NCBI GenBank assembly: GCA_016718845.1
Contig: JADKCK010000070.1
Span: 1 to 29,017, forward strand
Reading direction: 5' to 3'
Source of the DNA: Sphingobacteriales bacterium
GTDB taxonomy: Bacteria; Bacteroidota; Bacteroidia; Chitinophagales; UBA2359
DNA: 29,017 nt
The position numbers and the translations under genes were made by a program. This document shows positions 15,807 through 23,243 of this stretch, one piece after another. The notes beneath the pieces are model-generated. The model searched no databases and was not told where the DNA came from. It was given only the letters and a program-made list of their open reading frames with translations. Every line of letters begins with the position of its first letter. The first letter of the stretch is position 1.

Positions 15807-16772
15807 ATGGCTAACTATTCTATAAAAGATGTTGAACACCTATCGGGCGTAAAAGCACACACATTGCGCATCTGGGAACAGCGCTACAATATTTTTCAAC
15901 CCCTACGAACCGACACCAATATACGATATTATAGCGATGAAGATTTAAAGATAATTATTTGCATATCGGCACTTATTAATCAGGGGTACAAAATAGGTAA
16001 CATTGCCAAGATGGAAAAAAGTATCATCTACGAGCATTTGCAAAATGTAGCCAATCAAGATTATTCGTTTGACATACAAATAAAAGCCCTTACTACGGCA
16101 ATGATTGATGTTGATGAACCTTATTTCGAGAAAATTATCAACATTGCCATCGCTAATAATGGTTTCGAGGATACAATGATTAACATCATCTACCCATTTT
16201 TAGAGCGCATTGGTATTATGTGGCTAACAGGTGCCGTAAACCCTGCACAAGAGCATTTTATTAGCAACCTCATCCGCCAAAAAATTATAGCCGCCATCGA
16301 TAAATTAGAGGTAAACAATCATCTACCCCAAAAAAAATACCTCTTGTATTTACCCGAAGGCGAAACACACGAAATTAGCCTGCTATTTTTGGCTTTTTTG
16401 CTCAAAAAACGCAACAACCGCATTACCTATCTGGGCGCAAGTGTACCTTTGGGCGATGTAGTATCGGTTGCATTGCATTCAAAACCCGACTATACTTGTA
16501 GTATCTTTACCACTAACCCAACCGACTCTTTACAATCGTACATCAATCATTTAGCCGACAATGCCCCTCAAACCGACCACCTTTTTGCAGGGCAACGCCT
16601 AGCAGGTGTACCAATAGATATGCCTACTAACTGCACCCACATCAAATCAATACAAAGTATGCTCGATTTTATTAACAGCAACAGCGTAACCATTCATTAT
16701 CCACAAACAACAGACAGCAGCTCACCAAACGGCATAGGCGCTGCCGAAAGTATTAATACAGTACATACCTAA
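15807..16772 (+). CDS. MerR-type regulator with CarH-like B12-binding domain
   Basis: A 321-residue regulator. The N-terminal MerR winged helix covers about residues 3-70 (YSIKDVEHLSGVKAHTLRIW). The ATG at 15807 (MANYSIKD) is chosen because MerR proteins start just before this helix; the alternative 13 codons upstream adds unrelated residues. The rest resembles the cobalamin-binding half of CarH/LitR photoreceptors: a helical bundle with W139-x9-E149-H150 (WLTGAVNPAQEH), the capping motif over adenosylcobalamin, then a Rossmann domain with GETHEIS, whose His188 would be the lower axial cobalt ligand, and ITYLGASVPLGD. The Gly usual three residues after that His is Ser. Established CarH members use light to release DNA and control carotenoid genes; none are in this window. 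Gene pairing is unclear: an amylase follows, behind a terminator. Confidence 0.85.
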   Translation: MANYSIKDVEHLSGVKAHTLRIWEQRYNIFQPLRTDTNIRYYSDEDLKIIICISALINQGYKIGNIAKMEKSIIYEHLQNVANQDYSFDIQIKALTTAMIDVDEPYFEKIINIAIANNGFEDTMINIIYPFLERIGIMWLTGAVNPAQEHFISNLIRQKIIAAIDKLEVNNHLPQKKYLLYLPEGETHEISLLFLAFLLKKRNNRITYLGASVPLGDVVSVALHSKPDYTCSIFTTNPTDSLQSYINHLADNAPQTDHLFAGQRLAGVPIDMPTNCTHIKSIQSMLDFINSNSVTIHYPQTTDSSSPNGIGAAESINTVHT

Positions 16773-16792
16773 ATAGCTTGTTTAGCCCAATT

Positions 16793-16826
16793 AAAAAATC
16801 TGCTTGTTTATTCGAGCAGATTTTTT
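16793..16826. terminator. Terminator after the CarH-like regulator
   Basis: AAAAAATCTGCT (16793-16804) pairs with AGCAGATTTTTT (16815-16826), a perfect 12-base-pair stem followed by a further T-run. It isolates the regulator from the amylase gene. Confidence 0.88.
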
Positions 16827-16881
16827 GTTTTTTTAAGACTCCCTTTTTTCAATATCCTAACAAATCTCCAAAATAAAACCC

Positions 16882-16889
16882 TATCTTTG
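16882..16889 (+). promoter_or_regulatory. -7 box of the dockerin-tailed amylase gene
   Basis: TATCTTTG, an exact TAnnTTTG, lies 38 bp before the ATG at 16928. No clear -33 TTTG at standard spacing. Confidence 0.5.
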
Positions 16890-16927
16890 TCACTCAAATT
16901 TACAAAAACACCTTAATTTTTAGTACA

Positions 16928-19588
16928 ATGAAAAACATCTTTTACTTTGCACTATTTTGTTTGTTTTCTTGCCAAAATATGTTTGCTCAGGATTTGTTGA
17001 TGCAAGGCTGGTATTGGGATTACCCCAAAACAAGCCAAGGCTATCTTTGGGCAGATACCGTCAAAAACAAGGCAATGGATATGAGCAACGCTGCCTTTAC
17101 CTATGTGTGGCTACCGCCCTTGTCGAGGGCAAGCTCGGTGCCTAATAACAGCAGCAATGGTTACGACATTAAAGACCTATTTGACTTAGGCGAGTTTGGC
17201 TTGGGTGCTACAGGCTTTGGTACGCGCCAAAATCTAAATCAAACAATTGCCACTTTTAATGCCTGGAACCTAAAAACCACCGCCGATGTTATCTACAATC
17301 ATCGAGATGGCGGTAAAGCCGAAGACAACCCCGCCGTAGAAGGTTGGATAGAGAACTACCCAGGACCTGCCAGCAATTGCCCTTATCCCTCCGACCGATT
17401 TCGTTGCTACCTACCCATTGGTGGCAACACAGGCAATGCGGCGGGCAATTATTACGTAAAATTAAGTTCTAAATCGGGCGATGCCGCTTTTTATGGCAAA
17501 ACCTACAAACTGTATTGCACCACCAACAAAGCAAGTGCCACCCTGCCCTATAACGGCACGCAAAACGAAGACGAAAACAACGGTGGTAGTGGTAATGGCG
17601 GTGGCGACTGCGCACAAGGCAGCAACACCTTGCCAATTAATACCGACATGATAGTAACGATAGATGCCAGCGGATGTACCGTTGATGAGTTTAAAATAAC
17701 TATCGGCAGCTCAAATGCTTACGCCACCGATACCCTTTGGTTTTACCTAACCAACACCAATGGCAACTACTCCGACCACCGAGTTTATGGCATCTGGAAT
17801 GGCACTGCCGATGTGGTTAATCAGCTAAAATACCAAACTTATAGCAACTACGCCAACTTAGCAAGCGGGCGCGGCTATATGAACTACACCAATTTTAGAC
17901 CCAACGGAAACCCCACTACTATGTGCGGCGATTTAGATTTTCCGTACTTTTTTTATGATTACGACCACAACATACCCTCCACCCGCGATACCTTAACCAA
18001 TTACACCAAGTGGATGTGGCAAAATGTAGGCATCAGGGGTTTTCGCATGGATGCAGTTAAACACTTCGAGCCATCGTTTGTGAGCCATTTGCTTAATCAA
18101 ATGAATGCAGCAGGGCAAAACCCTGGTTTGGTAGTAGGCGAAAGCATTAGTAGTACCAGCCAAATAAACGATTGGATAAACGCCGTTTATAGCGGTATGA
18201 CCCCCGCCGCAAGTGCTGCTATCAATGTACGTGCTTTCGATTTTCCGCTGCGTTGGTCACTTAAAAGTGCCTGCGACCAATTTGGCTATGATGTTAGACA
18301 GGTATTTAACGAAGGACTGAAAAATGCCTCTAATCAATCGAGTTTTAATGTGGTAACGTTTGTTAATAACCACGATTTTAGAACCAGCGACGATGCCGTA
18401 CAAAGCGACCCTATGCTTGCCTATGCCTATATTTTAACCAACAACCAAATAGGTTTACCCACCGTTTTTTACCCCGATTATTACGGCAATAACCTAAGTT
18501 ATATGCCTAACGCATCGCTCAAAAGCCAAATAGACGAGCTATGGAATGTGCATAGGCAGTATATATATGGTAGTACCGCCATAGATTATTTGAGCCGCTT
18601 TGATACGCCTTATGGTCAAAACTTTTTGGGCGGATATGCTAACACGACCCTTATGTACCAAATGTACAACACCCCAACAGGCAACGATGTGGTAGTAGCC
18701 ATTAACTTCTCGGGCGAAACCCTGCGATTAGACCAAACCGTAAATACCGGTACAGGTGGTTTAGCCACAGGCGATACTTTGGTAGATGTACTTGGACGGT
18801 CTAATTTTCCGTATGCAGTTGTAAACGGCAGCAACCAAATGTATGTCGAGTTACCTCCGCGTAGTTATTCGGTTTGGGTACGTTGCAATAACCCCTCCGC
18901 TCCCGATTGCATTGCTGCCCCTGCTGCTCGTTTCAAGGGTAAAGTGCTGTTGCAAGGTGCTTATCAACCTGCCTTAAATGCCATGTCTACGGCACTAAAA
19001 ACCAACAGTTTACTGCCACTTCAACAGCCCTATAATACCGCCCCCACCAACTACAATGGCACCGAAAGCGTATACGAAGCCCGTGTATTGCCACCAAACA
19101 CCACCGATTGGGTATTGGTAGAGGCTCGACGCACAACAGATACCTCTGTAATTAGCCGCCAAGCTGCCTTTTTACGAGCCGATGGCACATTGCTCGATAA
19201 GTACGGACGCGAGGGTATCAACCTGCCGAATCTAAACAACGGGCAAAACTATTTTATAGCCATTAAGCACCGAAACCACTTACCCATTTTAAGCAATAAT
19301 CCCATAAGTCTGCCCAATGTCACCCCCTTCGATTTTACACAACTAAACAATATAGAAGGTGGCACTACCCAATCCATACAAATTGCACCTAATATTTACG
19401 CCCTGCCAGCCGCCGATGCCGCCACCAATGGCATTATTAACTACGCCGATTACAACCAATACGCACAACAATTGGGCAACAACACCTATAACCGCGCCGA
19501 CCTAAACCTTGATGGTATTGTAAACACCAACGACTTTAGCCTTTATCAACAAAATGCAGGGCGCTTAGCACTAAGAATATTGAGGTAA
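16928..19588 (+). CDS. Secreted GH13 alpha-amylase with dockerin-like C-terminus
   Basis: An 886-residue exported enzyme expected to hydrolyse alpha-1,4-glucans. The signal peptide ends near MFAQ (about residue 21), which fixes the ATG at 16928. GH13 regions: DVIYNHRDG (120-128), GFRMDAVKHFEP with nucleophile Asp375, LVVGES with acid/base Glu405, and FVNNHDF with Asp483. A large insertion (about 140-330), including a Gly/Asn-rich loop and a cysteine pair, lengthens domain B. After a beta domain and a roughly 170-residue linker region, the last 60 residues hold two 12-residue calcium loops, DAATNGIINYAD and DLNLDGIVNTND, 28 residues apart, the layout of a type I dockerin. There is no T9SS tail, unlike the amylase at 4105. 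No cohesin partner is seen in the window. The two amylases are clearly different and not recent copies. Confidence 0.94.
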   Translation: MKNIFYFALFCLFSCQNMFAQDLLMQGWYWDYPKTSQGYLWADTVKNKAMDMSNAAFTYVWLPPLSRASSVPNNSSNGYDIKDLFDLGEFGLGATGFGTRQNLNQTIATFNAWNLKTTADVIYNHRDGGKAEDNPAVEGWIENYPGPASNCPYPSDRFRCYLPIGGNTGNAAGNYYVKLSSKSGDAAFYGKTYKLYCTTNKASATLPYNGTQNEDENNGGSGNGGGDCAQGSNTLPINTDMIVTIDASGCTVDEFKITIGSSNAYATDTLWFYLTNTNGNYSDHRVYGIWNGTADVVNQLKYQTYSNYANLASGRGYMNYTNFRPNGNPTTMCGDLDFPYFFYDYDHNIPSTRDTLTNYTKWMWQNVGIRGFRMDAVKHFEPSFVSHLLNQMNAAGQNPGLVVGESISSTSQINDWINAVYSGMTPAASAAINVRAFDFPLRWSLKSACDQFGYDVRQVFNEGLKNASNQSSFNVVTFVNNHDFRTSDDAVQSDPMLAYAYILTNNQIGLPTVFYPDYYGNNLSYMPNASLKSQIDELWNVHRQYIYGSTAIDYLSRFDTPYGQNFLGGYANTTLMYQMYNTPTGNDVVVAINFSGETLRLDQTVNTGTGGLATGDTLVDVLGRSNFPYAVVNGSNQMYVELPPRSYSVWVRCNNPSAPDCIAAPAARFKGKVLLQGAYQPALNAMSTALKTNSLLPLQQPYNTAPTNYNGTESVYEARVLPPNTTDWVLVEARRTTDTSVISRQAAFLRADGTLLDKYGREGINLPNLNNGQNYFIAIKHRNHLPILSNNPISLPNVTPFDFTQLNNIEGGTTQSIQIAPNIYALPAADAATNGIINYADYNQYAQQLGNNTYNRADLNLDGIVNTNDFSLYQQNAGRLALRILR

Positions 19589-19720
19589 TTACACACCGCG
19601 GTTAATGAACGGATATGTTACCTTACGCCCTGAACTATAATTGCCTCTTTAAATGGAGGTTTAATGCCCAATAATAGGGTTTAAAACACCATCACATCAC
19701 CCTAAAACACTACAAACTAC

Positions 19721-19758
19721 AAAAAACGGTGACGCTCAAAAGAGCGTCACCGTTTTTT
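19721..19758. terminator. Strong bidirectional terminator
   Basis: A perfect 17-base-pair stem, AAAAAACGGTGACGCTC (19721-19737) with its complement (19742-19758), around an AAAA loop. It closes both the plus-strand amylase and the minus-strand metalloprotease. Confidence 0.95.
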
Positions 19759-19776
19759 GCAGTCGTACAATTATTG

Positions 19777-22368
19777 TTAATAGCTAATCATTGCTTTTAC
19801 CAATGTTCTCTTACCGTTGGCGTTGGTCATCTCTACAAAATACATACCGCTTGGCAAGTTAGCCCCGTCTAGGGTTACTTGGTAGATTTCGCCAGCTTGG
19901 GTGTTTGCGTTGTAAAGATTTGCCACCTGTCTGCCCTCGATACTATACACATCAATACGGGTGTTACCTGTACTATTGGTCATAAACTCAACGGTAGCTC
20001 GTGTGGCAAATGGGTTGGGTGTTACCAACAAAGTTTCGGGCATTGTCGCATCTGTATTTTTGCAAGTTGTGGTAGTTAATGTTTTGCTAATACGTTTGCA
20101 AGCCGTTCCGTTTGTTATCGTTACCACATAAGTACCTGCCGCAGTAACCGTAATAGCAGCCGTTGTTGCACTGGTACTCCACAAATAAGTGCCGCCGCCG
20201 CTTGCTGTTAAAACAACAGAGCCGCCCACACAAAACGAAGATGCCCCAGAAATACCACCCGAAAGCGACGGAGATAAGGTAACCGTGGTTGACGATGTTG
20301 ATATACAACCATTGCTGTATGTTACCGTTACGGTATAAACACCCGCTTTAACAGGCGTGGCATTTGTAAGGGTTGGATTTTGCAAAGTTGCCGTACCACC
20401 CGGTCCGCTCCACAAATAGGTAGCGGTTGTACCCATTGGCAAGTTCGGATTTACCATTAAATTGATGGTACCGCCCGTACAAACAGGGCTATTATTACTA
20501 GCCACAGCACTAGGACATGCCGAGCAGTTAACCGCCACATTAGCTGTTGCGGTACAACCGTTTGTATTTATCACCGTTACCGTATAGCTACCGTTGCTCA
20601 AGCCATTAAACACGTTACTGCTTTGCACACCGCTGCCAATATTATAGTTTAAACCCGTACCTGTGGCATTTACCGTAATTCTACCCACGCCACTTACACA
20701 ACTTGGCACCACCGAACTAATAACCGCCGATGCAGTAACAACTACCGTAGTTGTTGCCGTTGCCGTACAACCATTGCTGTACGTTACTGTTACCGTATAA
20801 ACACCTGCTTTGGCAAGTGTCATATTTTTGATGTTCGGATTTTGGATATTTGCCGTACCTGCGGGTCCACTCCAAGCATAAGCCGTAGCCGTTACACCTA
20901 TTGGCGTGTTTGGATTTACATTTAATGTAGTAATACCACCCACACATACTGGACTTGTATTACTTGCCGTAGGCGTTGTTACAACCGCAACTAATGTAAC
21001 CGATGCGGTAGCACTACATCCGCCCAAAGTAACCGTTACCGTATAAGTGCCTGCTGCTACGTTGGTTGGATTAGAGCCTGACAAACCACCTGTCCAAGCG
21101 TAAGTACCGCCTGTTGGCGTTACACTAATACTACCATTGCTCAAACCGCAACTGGGTTGGGTAGGCGTAGCAGTGGCAGTTAAAGCTGTTGAGGTATTAA
21201 TTATTGCCGATGCGGTAGCCGTACATCCACCCGAAGTAACCGTTACGGTATAAGTACCTGCGGCTACGTTGGTTGGATTTTCGCCCGACAAACCGCCTGT
21301 CCAAGCGTAAGCACCACCTGTTGGCGTTACTGATATACTACCATTGCTTAAACCGCAACTCGGTTGGGTAGGCGTGGCAGTGGCAGTTAGGGCTGTTGAA
21401 GTATTAAGTGTTGCCGATGCGGTAGCACTACATCCGCCCGAAGTAACCGTTACCGTATAAGTACCCGAAGCTACGTTTGTTGAATTTTCGCCCGACAAAC
21501 CACCCGTCCAAGTGTATGTGCCGCCTGTTGGTGTTACACTAATGCTACCATTGCTTAAACCGCAAGTGGGTTGGCTAGGCGTGGCAGTGGCAGTTAGGGC
21601 TGTTGAAGTATTAAGTGTTGCCGATGCGGTAGCACTACATCCGCCCGAAGTAACCGTTACCGTATAAGTACCTGCGGCTACGTTGGTTGGATTTTCGCCC
21701 GACAAACCACCCGTCCAAGCATAAGTACCGCCTGTTGGTGTTACACTAATGCTACCATTGCTTAAACCACAAGTGGGTTGTGTGGGTGTTGCCGCTGCCG
21801 TAATACCCGACGAAGTATTTAATGTAACCGATGCGGTAGCCGTACATCCGCCCGAAGTAACCGTTACCGTATAAGTACCTGCGGCTACGTTGGTTGGATT
21901 TTCGCCCGACAAACCACCTGTCCAAGTGTATGTAGCACCTGTTGGTGTTACCGATATGCTACCATTGCTCAAACCGCAACTCGGTTGGGTAGGCGTGGCA
22001 GTGGCAGTTAGGGCTGTTGAAGTATTTAGTGTTGCCGATGCAGTAGCACTACATCCGCCCGAAGTAACCGTTACCGTATAAGTACCCGAAGCTACGTTTG
22101 TTGGATTTTCGCCCGACAAACCGCCTGTCCAAGCATAAGTACCGCCTGTTGGTGTTACCGATATGCTGCCATTGCTCAAACCGCAAGTGGGTTGCGTAGG
22201 CGTGGCCGATGCCGTAATACCCGATGAAGTATTTAATGTAACCGATGCGGTAGCCGTACATCCGCCCGAAGTTACCGTTACCTTATAAGTACCTGCGGCT
22301 ACATTTGTTGGGTGTTCGCCCGACAAACCACCCGTCCAAGCGGAAGTACCGCCTGTTGGTGTAACCAT
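19777..22368 (-). CDS. C-terminal part of the M43/SprB-repeat protein, with T9SS tail
   Basis: This is the downstream part of the gene that starts at 25863; the two parts are in the same overall frame and are separated by about 110 bp of damaged repeat. It opens within a SprB repeat and carries about six more, 69 residues each (core TQPSCGLSNGSISVTPTGG, then GGLSGENPTNV, GTYTVTVTSGGC). Two Ig/PKD-like repeats follow (SNTSPVCVGG and SNNSPVCTGG, each with AGVYTVTVTYSNGC), then a third shorter one. The end is a T9SS sorting domain: LLVTPNPFATRATVEF, VYSIEGRQVANLY, LPSGMYFVEM and KRTLVKAMISY. The protein would be exported by the type IX system and held at or released from the cell surface. The apparent ATG at 22368 is internal and not a real start. 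Confidence 0.85.
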   Translation of the reverse strand: MVTPTGGTSAWTGGLSGEHPTNVAAGTYKVTVTSGGCTATASVTLNTSSGITASATPTQPTCGLSNGSISVTPTGGTYAWTGGLSGENPTNVASGTYTVTVTSGGCSATASATLNTSTALTATATPTQPSCGLSNGSISVTPTGATYTWTGGLSGENPTNVAAGTYTVTVTSGGCTATASVTLNTSSGITAAATPTQPTCGLSNGSISVTPTGGTYAWTGGLSGENPTNVAAGTYTVTVTSGGCSATASATLNTSTALTATATPSQPTCGLSNGSISVTPTGGTYTWTGGLSGENSTNVASGTYTVTVTSGGCSATASATLNTSTALTATATPTQPSCGLSNGSISVTPTGGAYAWTGGLSGENPTNVAAGTYTVTVTSGGCTATASAIINTSTALTATATPTQPSCGLSNGSISVTPTGGTYAWTGGLSGSNPTNVAAGTYTVTVTLGGCSATASVTLVAVVTTPTASNTSPVCVGGITTLNVNPNTPIGVTATAYAWSGPAGTANIQNPNIKNMTLAKAGVYTVTVTYSNGCTATATTTVVVTASAVISSVVPSCVSGVGRITVNATGTGLNYNIGSGVQSSNVFNGLSNGSYTVTVINTNGCTATANVAVNCSACPSAVASNNSPVCTGGTINLMVNPNLPMGTTATYLWSGPGGTATLQNPTLTNATPVKAGVYTVTVTYSNGCISTSSTTVTLSPSLSGGISGASSFCVGGSVVLTASGGGTYLWSTSATTAAITVTAAGTYVVTITNGTACKRISKTLTTTTCKNTDATMPETLLVTPNPFATRATVEFMTNSTGNTRIDVYSIEGRQVANLYNANTQAGEIYQVTLDGANLPSGMYFVEMTNANGKRTLVKAMISY

Positions 22369-23243
22369 ATGCTACCATTGCTCAAACCGCAATGGGTTGG
22401 GTGGCGTGGCGGTGGCAGTTAGGGCGATGAAGTATTAAGTGTTGCCGATGCAGTAGCACTACATCCGCCCAAGTAACCGTTACCGTATAAGTACCCGGCT
22501 ACATTTGTTGGTTTCGCCCGACAAACCACCCGTCCAAGCGTAAGTACCGCCTGTTGGTGTTACCGATATGCTGCCATTGCTCAAACCGCAACTCGGTTGG
22601 GTAGGTGTGGCGGTGGCAGTTAGGGCAGATGAAGTAGTAAGTGTTGCCGATACCGTTGAGCTACATCCGCCCAAAGTAACTGTAACTGTATAAGTACCCG
22701 AAGCTACGTTGGTTGGGTTTTCGCCCGATAAACCACCTGTCCAAGCGTAAGTACCGCCTGTTGGTGTTACCGATATGCTGCCATTGCTTAAACCACAAGT
22801 GGGCTGTGTAGGTGTGGCAGATGCCGTAATACCCGATGATGTATTTAATGTTGCCGATGCAGTAGCACTACATCCACCCGAAGTAACTGTAACTGTATAA
22901 GTACCCGAAGCTACGTTTGTTGGGTTTTCGCCCGATAAACCACCTGTCCAAGCGTAAGTACCGCCTGTTGGCGTAACACTAATACTACCATTGCTCAAAC
23001 CGCAACTCGGTTGCGTGGGTGTGGCAGTGGCAGTTAGTACTGTTGAGGTAGTAAGTGTTGCTGATACCGTTGAGCTACATCCGCCCAAAGTAACTGTAAC
23101 TGTATAAGTACCCGAAGCTACGTTGGTTGGATTAGCGCCCGACAAACCACCTGTCCAAGCGTAAGTACCGCCTGTTGGCGTAACACTAATACTACCATTG
23201 CTCAAACCGCAACTCGGTTGCGTGGGTGTGGCAGTGGCAGTAA
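20975..23243 (-). repeat. Eleven-copy 207-bp tandem repeat coding SprB domains
   Basis: A shared anchor (CCATTGCT on the plus strand) recurs at 21134, 21341, 21548, 21755, 21962, 22169, 22375, 22574, 22781, 22988 and 23195. Spacing is exactly 207 bp (69 codons) except 206 and 199 around the damaged copies. Boundaries are approximate. Copies tend to fall into two classes by linker, NTSTAL-TATATPTQPSCG and NTSSGI-TASATPTQPTCG. SprB repeats are named for the gliding adhesin of Flavobacterium johnsoniae. Confidence 0.92.
22361..22520 (-). other. Cluster of small deletions breaking the SprB array
   Basis: Compared with its sister repeats, this stretch lacks 9 bases at six sites: one near 22369, two near 22392-22408, one near 22424, one near 22470, two near 22497 and two near 22512. 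All are losses, and substitutions are few. The total is a multiple of three, so the frame is the same on both sides. This looks like unpolished sequence inside a repeat rather than gene decay. Confidence 0.75.
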
